Program-made: the position numbers and the translations under genes | Notes under the pieces: generated by a model | Seen by the model: only the letters and a program-made list of their open reading frames with translations | The model's database searches: none | Told to the model about the DNA's origin: nothing | In this document: in pieces, positions 8,269 to 16,572 of the stretch | Numbering within the stretch: the first letter of the stretch is position 1 | How the letters are laid out: each line of letters starts with the position of its first letter | DNA from: an uncultured Bacteroidales bacterium | GTDB lineage: Bacteria > Bacteroidota > Bacteroidia > Bacteroidales > UBA932 | Length of the DNA stretch: 64,000 nt | Assembly: GCA_945487035.1 (NCBI GenBank) | Contig: CALYTI010000005.1 | Coordinates: 41,950-105,949 of the forward strand | Direction: 5' to 3'

Positions 8269-11007
8269 TTATTTCAGGTAGTGTTCAAAAAATGTCAGAA
8301 TTTCTTCGCAGGTATCCAGGTCTGCAAGATGCCAGGAATGCTTTCCGCCCCTGACTTCGTAGAGCCTGACCTCAGCCCCGCTCGGGCTGCCGAGCCACTG
8401 GTGGAGAACCACCTTTCGCGAGCGGCTGTCCTTTCTCGGAAGTACGGTGGTCTTTTCGTATTCGCAGCCGCAGGCTGCAACTATGTTCCCTACAGCCACG
8501 GGCACTGAGAGATAAGGGCCCCAGCCGCCTTCTCCCTGAGGGTCTCCGTCCCACATCGAAGTCTTGTCGGCAGTGCCGTGCACCTCCATAAAAGGCACCG
8601 GGCCGTGAGCCTTGAGTTCGCGTGACATCCATTGGAACTCCAGACCGGCAACAGAAGCGATGGCGGAGAAAGCCTCCGGATGCTCGAGAGCAATGACGTA
8701 GGCCAGGTCTCCCCCGTTGGACATTCCGCTGAAGAAGAAGTTTTCAGGATTGAGGGCGAACTTGCCGCAGACTTCATCCTTGAGCGCAAGCATAAATGCC
8801 GCGTCGTCAGTAGGCATCTGCGCCTGGGAAGGATATCTCACGTTCCAGCCCGGCTTGTATTTGCCTTCCTCAGCCCAGCCTACAGGCACGCATACGGCAA
8901 AACCGTGGGCCTTGGCGGCGGCCAGCATCTCCGGACGATAGCCCTTGGCCTTTCCGCCGTAACCGTGCAGAAGCATAAGGCAAGGCTTGCCCGGCAGCAG
9001 GGTCTGAGGCACATAGAGATAATACTCGCGCTGCAGCCCGCCGAATTCGAAACAATGATGCGTAGCCTCTGACCAGAGGTCCTCAGCAGGCTCCCCGGCG
9101 GCACTGGCCACCTTCACAATCAGAGCGGAAACCGGTCCCATCGAAATCACATCTCCCTTGGAGCCGGCCTTGTAGGATACCTTTCCGGAAGAAAGTACGG
9201 TGCTGAGCACCTTGCGGTCTGCGCAGGCCGGAATCACGACCTTCTTTGCTGAAGAGGTAGGGTTGAGTGCTATCAGATATGTCTCCTTCCCGTCGGAACG
9301 CTTGTAAACCATAGGATAAGGCTGTCCCTTGGTCACAACGGGCTCCCAGCTGCTGCTGCCCCAGAAGGCAGGAGTGCTCTTGCGAAGGGCAATAAGGCTC
9401 CTTGTCCAATTGAGAAGCGAAGAAGGGTCGGCATCCTGGCTCTCCACGGTTATCATTCCCTTGGAGGTAGGATGCTTTGCGCCCTCGGCCTTCCACTGCC
9501 TGTACAGAGGCCAGGAAGTGGCAGGAGTCCATTCAGGGCATATAGGGAGATACAAATCTTCCTCAGCGCAGGTGCTGAAGCCAGCGTTCTGCGATGAATC
9601 CCACTGCATAGGTGTACGGGCACCTGCCCTCTCTTTGCCGTTATGGTTGGCGCCCTCCACATTAGGAAGGTCGGCAAGACTGCGCATACCGATTTCATCT
9701 CCATAATAGAGTATAGGCAGTTGCTGGGTAAGCACCCAAGCCATCATCACCTTGAGCTGGTCGGCGCTGTTGCGCGCACCGGTATTGAGACGCAGATGGT
9801 CGTGATTGCCGGTAATGGTAGCAAAGTAGCCCCAGTCCTTTGTCCAATCTATGCTTTCGGAGTAGCTGTCATAGTATTTGAGCAGCATAGCCTCGGCATC
9901 CATACTCCTGTCGATTTTGTCCTCCGGCCAAGGATTGCCGTAGAGGTCCTTAAGCGACTCCTTGCCTCCGTTGAGCGAGAAATATACTCCTCCGTCAGCC
10001 TGGTGCTTCTTGTCGAAGTACATACGGCGGTTGCTGGAGCCCGTGGAGTTGAGATACATATCCACATTGAAACCGGCAGCAAGGCAGTAGCGAGGATTGT
10101 TCCACTCGGCCATCAGCATCCTGTCCGGATAGTTCTCGTCCATCCAGCCGCGGATTTCGCGCCAGAAAGCGATGATTGCGCTCTTGTCCTTGTCGTTCTT
10201 GATGATGCTGTTTGCCATATCCACACGGAAGCCGTCCACGCCCTTGCTGAACCAGAAGGCAAGTATGTCCTTGAGCTCCTGCTTTACGGCAAGAGGCCCC
10301 GGGTCATTAACTCCCTGCTCCCAAGGATGGTTGGGATCAGGATTGGCAAAGCCGAAATTCAGGGAAGGCTGGCAGGCGTAGAAATTCTTCATATAGTATT
10401 TCGCACGCTCGGCGCCCGGGACCTCGGAGGCAAGCATCCACTTTCCTCTGGTATCCTGGAAAGGATTTTCGGAGGCGAGCATCTTCTGAAGATCCTTCTC
10501 AGCCTTCTCGTCAGGGAGCACATCGCTCCAGATGAAGTAGTCGGAGTACTGCTGGTTGGCGTCAGCCTGCATACTCTGCTTGAACCAAGGATGGTCCATT
10601 GAGGTATGGCCGGGTACCAGGTCAAGCAGGACTTTGATTCCGCGCCTGTGGCACTCGGATATGAGAGTCACAAGGTCGGTATTGGTTCCGAAACGGCTGT
10701 CCACCTTGTAGTAGTCGAGGATGTCATAGCCCCCGTCAATCCAGCCGGACTCGAAAAGAGGATTGAACCACACGACATTCACTCCGAGGCTCTCGATATA
10801 GTCGAGCTTGGAGAGCACGCCCGGGATGTCACCGATTCCGTTGCCGTCCGAATCTTTGAAGGAAGAAGGATAAACTTGATATATGACAGCATTCTCCAGC
10901 CACTGTGGTCCCTTCTGCCAGGTCTGTTCAAAGGAACCCGGCTTCGGCTGGGCAAATGCGGAAAATACAAGGAGAAGCGACGTCAAGGTCGCAAACAAAC
11001 GTTTCAT
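8269..11007 (-). CDS. GH13 alpha-amylase/alpha-glucosidase fused to a C-terminal esterase
   Basis: This secreted 912-aa two-domain enzyme has a signal peptide ending SAFAQ. Residues about 35-630 form a GH13 domain: region I DLVPGHTS, region II DGFRVDMAN with nucleophile D263, acid/base E301 in MLMAEWNNP, and TGNHDH with D404. An all-beta domain follows to about 635. Residues 650-912 form an alpha/beta hydrolase of the feruloyl-esterase/PHB-depolymerase type: LLHGYGG, nucleophile elbow GMSNGG with S763, an acid candidate at D814 (HGTADKTS) and H890 in GGKHSW. The single reading frame across both domains is intact, so this is a true fusion. It suggests coordinated removal of alpha-linked glucosyl residues and an ester substituent. 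Confidence 0.92.
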   Translation of the reverse strand: MKRLFATLTSLLLVFSAFAQPKPGSFEQTWQKGPQWLENAVIYQVYPSSFKDSDGNGIGDIPGVLSKLDYIESLGVNVVWFNPLFESGWIDGGYDILDYYKVDSRFGTNTDLVTLISECHRRGIKVLLDLVPGHTSMDHPWFKQSMQADANQQYSDYFIWSDVLPDEKAEKDLQKMLASENPFQDTRGKWMLASEVPGAERAKYYMKNFYACQPSLNFGFANPDPNHPWEQGVNDPGPLAVKQELKDILAFWFSKGVDGFRVDMANSIIKNDKDKSAIIAFWREIRGWMDENYPDRMLMAEWNNPRYCLAAGFNVDMYLNSTGSSNRRMYFDKKHQADGGVYFSLNGGKESLKDLYGNPWPEDKIDRSMDAEAMLLKYYDSYSESIDWTKDWGYFATITGNHDHLRLNTGARNSADQLKVMMAWVLTQQLPILYYGDEIGMRSLADLPNVEGANHNGKERAGARTPMQWDSSQNAGFSTCAEEDLYLPICPEWTPATSWPLYRQWKAEGAKHPTSKGMITVESQDADPSSLLNWTRSLIALRKSTPAFWGSSSWEPVVTKGQPYPMVYKRSDGKETYLIALNPTSSAKKVVIPACADRKVLSTVLSSGKVSYKAGSKGDVISMGPVSALIVKVASAAGEPAEDLWSEATHHCFEFGGLQREYYLYVPQTLLPGKPCLMLLHGYGGKAKGYRPEMLAAAKAHGFAVCVPVGWAEEGKYKPGWNVRYPSQAQMPTDDAAFMLALKDEVCGKFALNPENFFFSGMSNGGDLAYVIALEHPEAFSAIASVAGLEFQWMSRELKAHGPVPFMEVHGTADKTSMWDGDPQGEGGWGPYLSVPVAVGNIVAACGCEYEKTTVLPRKDSRSRKVVLHQWLGSPSGAEVRLYEVRGGKHSWHLADLDTCEEILTFFEHYLK

Positions 11008-11017
11008 AAGGAAAATT

Positions 11018-11848
11018 CTACTTTCTTGCTTCTTCGAGCAGATTGCCCAGTTCTTCTATGTCACGGCAAATCAGGGTAGGTACCACATCGGAAGCCCGGG
11101 CAATTTCCATAGTGGTCTCTCCGCTAAGCACCAGCACCCCGACAGCGCCGGCATTGATTCCGGTTTTCACATCAGTATAAATCCTGTCTCCGACCATAGC
11201 TGCTTCTTCAGGCTTGAGGCCCTTTTTGTCGAGTATGCCGTAGAGTATGTCAGGATTCGGTTTGCCTATAACCACATCCGGTTTGCGGCCGGTGGCAGCC
11301 TCTATGCAGGCGCAGATGGAACCGCAGTCTACAAGTATTGTCGGCTGGTCGGTAGGACAAACCCAGTCAGGGTTTGTGGCAATGTATGGGACTCCCTGGG
11401 ACACCCACCAGGCGCAGCGGCAGAGCCTGTCGTACTGCAGAGTCATATCGAAGGCTGCCACGACAACATCAGGCCTGTCTTCGGGCTCCACAGAGCAGGA
11501 TCGGAAGCCGGCCTGTTCGAACTGCTCAATCATTGAAGGTGTACCGAGAAGGAAAAGACTGCGTGCCTCGGGAAAGTGCGTGCGGATGTAGTCAACAGTT
11601 GCTACGGCGCTGCTGTACATCTGGTCAGGCCGACAAGGGACTCCCCTCTTCCGAAGGTTTTCCAGATAGGCATCTATAGATTTAGTAGGATTATTGGTAA
11701 GGAACGAATAGCCTATCCCCATCCTGTCGAGTTTCTCGAGGAAAGGTACTGTGTATGGGAACAGGGTGGAACCAAGGTAGATGGTTCCATCCATATCCAA
11801 TGCAACGTGCTTAACTTCGCGCAATCTTTGTTTCAGCTCGTCAGTCAT
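11018..11848 (-). CDS. HAD-IIA family phosphatase (NagD/PGP-like)
   Basis: This cytoplasmic sugar- or glycerol-phosphate phosphatase candidate has 276 aa. HAD motif I is VALDMDGTIYLGS, motif II FLTNNPTKS, motif III lysine in VIGKPNPDILY and motif IV MVGDRIYTDVKTG, all complete. The ORF track begins at 11920, but the start at 11848 (MTDELKQRL) is preferred, because it removes a 24-residue non-family leader lying inside the upstream gene. The gene overlaps the stop of the GlpT-like transporter by 8 bases, implying translational coupling. In HAD-IIA families, glycerol phosphates and p-nitrophenyl phosphate are common substrates, so dephosphorylation of imported glycerol-3-phosphate is a reasonable inference. 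Confidence 0.9.
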   Translation of the reverse strand: MTDELKQRLREVKHVALDMDGTIYLGSTLFPYTVPFLEKLDRMGIGYSFLTNNPTKSIDAYLENLRKRGVPCRPDQMYSSAVATVDYIRTHFPEARSLFLLGTPSMIEQFEQAGFRSCSVEPEDRPDVVVAAFDMTLQYDRLCRCAWWVSQGVPYIATNPDWVCPTDQPTILVDCGSICACIEAATGRKPDVVIGKPNPDILYGILDKKGLKPEEAAMVGDRIYTDVKTGINAGAVGVLVLSGETTMEIARASDVVPTLICRDIEELGNLLEEARK

Positions 11849-13331
11849 TCTTTTCGTTGAGTTTTGAGGTAAATTCCCTTGCGCGGTCGTAACCGTCACG
11901 AGGAGCCTTCCACATGGCAAGGAAAATCAGGGCTCCGATCAAGCCGACGGCGATGAAGGTGATGAACACCCAATTCCATCCGAAATGGTCAGCAATCAGA
12001 CCGACACCCAGAGCCGAGAGGGCGGAACCTACATAACCGCAGATACCGGCAAGTCCGTTCGCCGTCGCGGAAGCCTCCTTGGTGGCCTGGTTGGCGGAAC
12101 CGATTCCGATTAGGGCCTGAGGGCCGTAGATGCAGAATCCGGACATTGCAAGCACGAGGGTGGAGACAACTGTCGGCAGACCCGGAACGAGGGCGAAGAT
12201 TGCAAGGAAGAGGCAGGCGCCAATCATTGAGAAGAGGCACATACGGTGGCTCTTGCCCTTGAAGATATGGTCGGAAGCCCAACCTGCGAAAATGGTTCCT
12301 ACTATTGCGGTAAGCTCAAATACGGCAACGGACCAGGCGGCACCGTTGATGTTCATACCCCTGTCCTCGGTAAGGAACTTGGGACCCCAGTCAAGCACTC
12401 CCATACGGAGCACATAGACGAAGATATTTGCAATGGCGAGCATCCATACCCACTTGTTGCGGAATACCATATGTGCGAGAAATGCCTTGTGCGCACCCTT
12501 CTTGCCACCAGTCTCTTCCTTTCCGGTATGGGTTCCTTCCAGCTCGGGAAGACCCACGCTCTGAGGGGTATCCTTGAGGGCGAGAAGACTGATGGCGGCA
12601 CCACCTATGGCTACAATGCCAGGGATGATGAAGCACCAGCGCCATGCGCCCACGTGGGCGGCATAGCTCATGACCTTCGCACTCTGGTCGGCAGCGCTCA
12701 TAGTGTCCCAGCCCTTGATGGTGGCAGCCAGGTTGGCTGTAATGCGGGCAACCACAGAGCTGTCTCCGCTCATGTCGGCTCCCATATTGGTCATGATGAG
12801 ACCGCAAATCACCACAGCGCTGAATGCTCCTATGGAGTGGGAGGTGTTCCATATGCTCATCTTTGTGGCGAGCTCACCCGGAGCAATCCACTGCGGGAGC
12901 ATGCGGGCGCAAGGCGGATAGCCGAAGCCCTGGAAATACTGGTTGAGCACTATGGTAACACCCATGACCAGAATGAGCATGTTGACAAACTGAGGACCCT
13001 CGTGCACACCGGTAATCAGGTAGCTGAGGTCAACTCCGAAGCCGAATCCGAAATTGGCAAGGGCGCAGAGGAGCAGACCTATAGCCATAAAGACCTTGGT
13101 GCTGACCTTCTCCACGATGAAGCCGTTGACAAAACGGCTGAGGCCGTAAATCAGAGAGCCTATTGCAATGATGACACCGAAGCTGGTGTTGGAAATGCCA
13201 TACTCAGCCGTAAGACCCGGCATGGCAATGGAAAAATTCTTGCGGACGAAATAGTAGATGGCATAGACAATCATCGATACCACGATGGTATGCCACTGCC
13301 ACGCTTTGAAATTCTTTCTATTCTTACCCAT
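11841..13331 (-). CDS. glpT: Glycerol-3-phosphate:phosphate antiporter, OPA/MFS family (GlpT-like)
   Basis: This 12-helix inner-membrane transporter has 496 aa. Family signatures of GlpT/UhpT are clear: YYFVRKNFSIAMP (contains the arginine equivalent to E. coli GlpT R45), FQGFGYPPCARMLPQWI and FVYVLRMGVLDWGPKFL (contains the R269 equivalent). Both substrate-phosphate arginines are therefore present, which favours import of an organophosphate in exchange for phosphate. It lies 4 bases downstream of the glycerophosphodiesterase and overlaps the HAD phosphatase, so product uptake and dephosphorylation are encoded together. UhpC/UhpT-type hexose phosphates are the main alternative; the GDPD neighbour favours glycerol-3-phosphate. 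Confidence 0.88.
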   Translation of the reverse strand: MGKNRKNFKAWQWHTIVVSMIVYAIYYFVRKNFSIAMPGLTAEYGISNTSFGVIIAIGSLIYGLSRFVNGFIVEKVSTKVFMAIGLLLCALANFGFGFGVDLSYLITGVHEGPQFVNMLILVMGVTIVLNQYFQGFGYPPCARMLPQWIAPGELATKMSIWNTSHSIGAFSAVVICGLIMTNMGADMSGDSSVVARITANLAATIKGWDTMSAADQSAKVMSYAAHVGAWRWCFIIPGIVAIGGAAISLLALKDTPQSVGLPELEGTHTGKEETGGKKGAHKAFLAHMVFRNKWVWMLAIANIFVYVLRMGVLDWGPKFLTEDRGMNINGAAWSVAVFELTAIVGTIFAGWASDHIFKGKSHRMCLFSMIGACLFLAIFALVPGLPTVVSTLVLAMSGFCIYGPQALIGIGSANQATKEASATANGLAGICGYVGSALSALGVGLIADHFGWNWVFITFIAVGLIGALIFLAMWKAPRDGYDRAREFTSKLNEKND

Positions 13332-13335
13332 TATA

Positions 13336-14136
13336 TCAGTTTTTGAATTCTTTGTCTCCCAAAATTTCCCTCAGCAACAGAGGCTCGTTTGTGGTAATCA
13401 CATCCACGCCCATTTCGATGAAATTGCGCATGTCCTTGGCCTTGTTGACAGTCCAGACATTTACGCTCATCCCCAGGTCGTGCGCCTCCTTAACCCACTC
13501 CGGATGCTCGTAGAGCACCTTGTATTTGTAGTCTATGCCGTTGATTCCGGCCTTGGCAAGATCGGCAGGTGCAATGTCACCGTTGAGATACTGGTTGGTG
13601 AATGCAGGAGCGAGCTTTGCCACAGTCTTGCAACTGCAGTAGCTGAAGGAGATGAAAGCAACCCTGGACGGGTCCCAAAGTCCGTGTTTGCGAATTTTCT
13701 TCATTGCCTTGCGTACAAGAGCCTTGTCCCTCTTGTCCGAGCCCTGTGACTTGAATTCCACGACAAGCACGGTCTTGGGCGCCTTTGCAGCCTGGGTGAG
13801 ATACTCGTCGAAAGTAGGTCGCTTCTCGCCGTTGGCCAGCAGATGGGAGGAGAGCTCGGAGTAAGTGTGCTCCGCTATCACCAGTCCGTCTATGTCGTGG
13901 TCGTGATTTACTATGATTTCCCCGTCGGATGTGAGGTGGATGTCACATTCACTACCCCAGAAGGAGTTCTCCTGTGCAAGTGTGAGACTTGCGATACTGT
14001 TCTGGCTGTTTACAGCCTGCTCGCATTTCCAAAAACCCCTATGAGCAGCGATGGCTATCTGCCCGTTGTGGCCGGTTTCAGGAAAAGAAGACGACAGCAC
14101 GGACAGAGCCGCGCAAATTGCTATTAGTTTCTTCAT
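13336..14136 (-). CDS. glpQ: Secreted glycerophosphodiester phosphodiesterase
   Basis: This enzyme hydrolyses glycerophosphodiesters to glycerol-3-phosphate and an alcohol, here predicted in the periplasm because of an N-terminal signal sequence (LIAICAALSVLSS). The GDPD signature is present: AAHRGF with the catalytic His-Arg, WGSECDIHLTSDGEIIVNHDHD with the metal-binding E-x-D and second His, then VVEFKSQ and the C-terminal VNVWTVNKA. Length (266 aa) is normal. It is the first gene of the minus-strand operon that continues through glpT, HAD, GH13-esterase, phosphoesterase and susCD. Its product is the expected substrate of the adjacent transporter. Confidence 0.92.
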   Translation of the reverse strand: MKKLIAICAALSVLSSSFPETGHNGQIAIAAHRGFWKCEQAVNSQNSIASLTLAQENSFWGSECDIHLTSDGEIIVNHDHDIDGLVIAEHTYSELSSHLLANGEKRPTFDEYLTQAAKAPKTVLVVEFKSQGSDKRDKALVRKAMKKIRKHGLWDPSRVAFISFSYCSCKTVAKLAPAFTNQYLNGDIAPADLAKAGINGIDYKYKVLYEHPEWVKEAHDLGMSVNVWTVNKAKDMRNFIEMGVDVITTNEPLLLREILGDKEFKN

Positions 14137-14184
14137 TTTTTTCGTGGCTATGAGGGCACGAAATTAGCACTTTAGCGCATAAAA

Positions 14185-14198
14185 CGCAAATAATTGCG
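14185..14198. promoter_or_regulatory. Palindrome CGCAA-N4-TTGCG in the glpQ operon leader, possible operator
   Basis: The 14-base inverted repeat sits about 50 bases upstream of the first gene of the operon, in the only sizeable non-coding gap before it, and overlaps AT-rich sequence where a promoter would be expected. A perfect -7 box was not found. Assignment as an operator is inference. Confidence 0.3.
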
Positions 14199-14230
14199 CA
14201 AAAAGTTACATTTTTTGTCCAAAGTGTAAA

Positions 14231-14260
14231 AAGCCCCTCAGAAGCGGTTCTGAGGGGCTT
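14231..14260 (-). terminator. Rho-independent terminator after the GH3 gene
   Basis: A perfect 13-base-pair stem (AAGCCCCTCAGAA / TTCTGAGGGGCTT) with a 4-base loop is followed, read on the minus strand, by TTTTT. It lies 20 bases past the GH3 stop and separates the uvrA-GH3 unit from the glpQ-sus operon. Confidence 0.85.
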
Positions 14261-14280
14261 TGGGATATGCAAGAGGATAA

Positions 14281-16572
14281 TTACTCGACGCAGTTAAGCA
14301 TAAGCGACTGATTACCAATTGCAAGACGGAACTCGCCCGGTTCGAGGGTCCACTCCAGGTCATGACCTACAAAAGCGAGGTCCTCAGCCTTGAGGGAGAA
14401 GCTGACCGTCTTGGTTTCACCAGCTTGCAGCTCAATCTTGGTGAAATCGCGAAGGCGCCTTGCCTCCGGAGTGACTGAAGCGGTCAGATCGGAGCTGAAC
14501 AGCAGCACAGGCTCCTTGCCGGCACGCTTTCCGGTGTTGGTCACATCCACGCTCAGATTGATTACGTCTCCGGCCTTGAACTCGGTCTTGTCAGCCTTCA
14601 TATTGGAGTACTCGAAAGTGGTGTAGCTCAGACCGTGAGCGAATGACCACTGGGCCTCAATGGTTGCATCGTAGTTGTAGAGACCTCCCATGGTGGTCCT
14701 GTTCTCCGAAAGCTTGTAATCGTAGGTGTTGAGCCTGTTGGTGTACTTAGGATAGGTGAAAGGAAGCTTCGCACTGAAGTTCTCTTCCCCGCAGAGCAGG
14801 GCTGCAAGTGCATCTCCTCCATAATTGCCCGGAAGAATAATGTCAACGACGGCCTTGGCAAGAGGCTCTATTTCGCGCACGATGCGAGGACGACCCTCAC
14901 CCAGAACGAGAACTACGGGCTTGCCGGTCTTGGCAAGGGTCTGCACCATCTCGATCTGGTTACGTGAAAGTGTGAGCTCGTTGATGTTGCCCACGGTCTC
15001 GCAGTAGGAGTTCTCTCCTATGCAGGCGACAATCACATCGCAGCCTACGCTTGCAGCGAGAGCTTTTGCCATATTGCCTTTCTTCTCTGCCTGGAAGTCT
15101 CCGGCAGGGTCGTATTCGAGCACAGGTACATAGGTTACCTTGTCGAACTTCTGCTCAAGAGCCTCGCGTATGGTATTGTACTGGCCGGTGAACTGAGGGT
15201 CGTTGGCAGCATCTCCCTGCCAGCTGTAGTTCCAGCCGCCGCCCAGAGGACGCATCACATCGGCATTAGGACCTACGAGCAGGATGCGGGTATCCTTGCT
15301 GAGAGGAAGAATATTGCCCTCATTCTTGAGGAGAACCTCGCTCTCAACGGCTGCATTGTAAGCAATCTGGCGGAATTCCTCGCAAGCAAACTTGGAGTAG
15401 TCGCCCTTCAGGCCGTACGGATCATCGAAGAGTCCGAGACGGAACTTCACCCTGAGCACGCGGCGGCAGGCGTCATCGATGCGGCTCATAGGCACCCTTC
15501 CTTCCTCAACGAGTTCGCGCAGAAGGTCGAAGGCGCGGCAGTCGTACGGCTCCATAATCATATCCACTCCCGCATTGATTGCAAGGCAGAGGGCGTCCTT
15601 GTAGTCAGCTGCCACGTGGTCCCTCTCCCAGAGGTTGCGGATGTCTGCCCAGTCGGTCACTATCATTCCGTCCCAGCCGGTAGATTCCTTGGCCCAGCCG
15701 GTGAGGAGCTCCTTGCTGGCGTGGAGCATCTCTCCGTCATTGGAGGAAGAATTGACCATAAGGGTGAGTGCGCCGGCTTCGATGCAGGCCTTGAAAGGCG
15801 CGAAATATTTCTCCTTGAGCTCGCGCTTGGATACCATTGCAGGGGTGCGGTCCTGGCCGGAGATGGAAGCGCCGTAGGCCATAAAGTGCTTGATGGAAAC
15901 GGCTACGTGCTCTCCGTCGATATGGTTAGGGTCAGGTCCCTGGAGGCCGAGGGTCTGCTGCACGCCCATTCTGGCCTGCACATAAGGGTCCTCGCCGTAG
16001 CTTTCCCACATACGCGGCCAGCACTGGTTGCGGCTCAGGTCGAGGGTTGGAGTGAATACCCAAGGCACATTGCAGGCCCTGGTCTCATAGGCACAGATGC
16101 GTCCCATCTCGTAGGCAAGCTGATCGTTGAATGAAGCTGCGAGAGTAAGTTCCTGAGGGAAGAGTATGGCACCGGTGGTATATGACGCTCCGTGAATCTG
16201 GTCCAGACCGTAGAGGCAAGGGATGCCGGTTTCCTCAAGGGAAATCTGCTGGATTTTGCCTATGAACTCACGGTAAACCTCAGGAGTGGAGGCAGTGCCG
16301 TGAAGAGTGTTGAGAATGGATCCTACCTTGTACTTGCGAAGCACTACATCGGCAGCAGGCGAAAGCTCGGTAGAGCCCGGAAGCAGAATGATGTCGGCAT
16401 TGATTTGGCCCATCTGGCCGATTTTCTCGACAAGGGTGAGATTCTTCATTACGGAATCGATTCTGCGCTCGATTTCCTTGTCCTGAGGGATGGCCCTCGT
16501 AGTTGCCGCCTTGGGGCAGCAGGCTCCGGCAAGCAGAATTGTGCCGAGGAGCAGTGCGAATGCTTGTTTCAT
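14281..16572 (-). CDS. GH3 family beta-glucosidase lipoprotein
   Basis: This glycoside hydrolase of 763 aa probably removes terminal beta-glucosyl or beta-xylosyl units in the periplasm or at the surface. A lipoprotein signal (LLGTILLAGACC) opens the protein. The GH3 N-terminal barrel carries SIKHFMAYG and the nucleophile D307 in GMIVTDWADI; the C-terminal sandwich carries ILLVGPNA and VVLVLGEGRPR; a fibronectin-III-like domain (about 660-760, ELQAGETKTVSFSL) ends the protein. The start codon overlaps the uvrA stop (ATGA), an unusual pairing, and a strong terminator follows. Substrate specificity cannot be read from the sequence. Confidence 0.95.
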   Translation of the reverse strand: MKQAFALLLGTILLAGACCPKAATTRAIPQDKEIERRIDSVMKNLTLVEKIGQMGQINADIILLPGSTELSPAADVVLRKYKVGSILNTLHGTASTPEVYREFIGKIQQISLEETGIPCLYGLDQIHGASYTTGAILFPQELTLAASFNDQLAYEMGRICAYETRACNVPWVFTPTLDLSRNQCWPRMWESYGEDPYVQARMGVQQTLGLQGPDPNHIDGEHVAVSIKHFMAYGASISGQDRTPAMVSKRELKEKYFAPFKACIEAGALTLMVNSSSNDGEMLHASKELLTGWAKESTGWDGMIVTDWADIRNLWERDHVAADYKDALCLAINAGVDMIMEPYDCRAFDLLRELVEEGRVPMSRIDDACRRVLRVKFRLGLFDDPYGLKGDYSKFACEEFRQIAYNAAVESEVLLKNEGNILPLSKDTRILLVGPNADVMRPLGGGWNYSWQGDAANDPQFTGQYNTIREALEQKFDKVTYVPVLEYDPAGDFQAEKKGNMAKALAASVGCDVIVACIGENSYCETVGNINELTLSRNQIEMVQTLAKTGKPVVLVLGEGRPRIVREIEPLAKAVVDIILPGNYGGDALAALLCGEENFSAKLPFTYPKYTNRLNTYDYKLSENRTTMGGLYNYDATIEAQWSFAHGLSYTTFEYSNMKADKTEFKAGDVINLSVDVTNTGKRAGKEPVLLFSSDLTASVTPEARRLRDFTKIELQAGETKTVSFSLKAEDLAFVGHDLEWTLEPGEFRLAIGNQSLMLNCVE

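Noticed and set aside
9643-10602. 319-aa plus-strand ORF inside the GH13-esterase gene
   Set aside because: Shadow of a gene with a complete catalytic set on the other strand; histidine- and valine-rich antisense composition.
12246-13346. 366-aa plus-strand ORF opposite the GlpT-like gene
   Set aside because: Antisense to a clear 12-helix transporter; hydrophilic and unlike any family.
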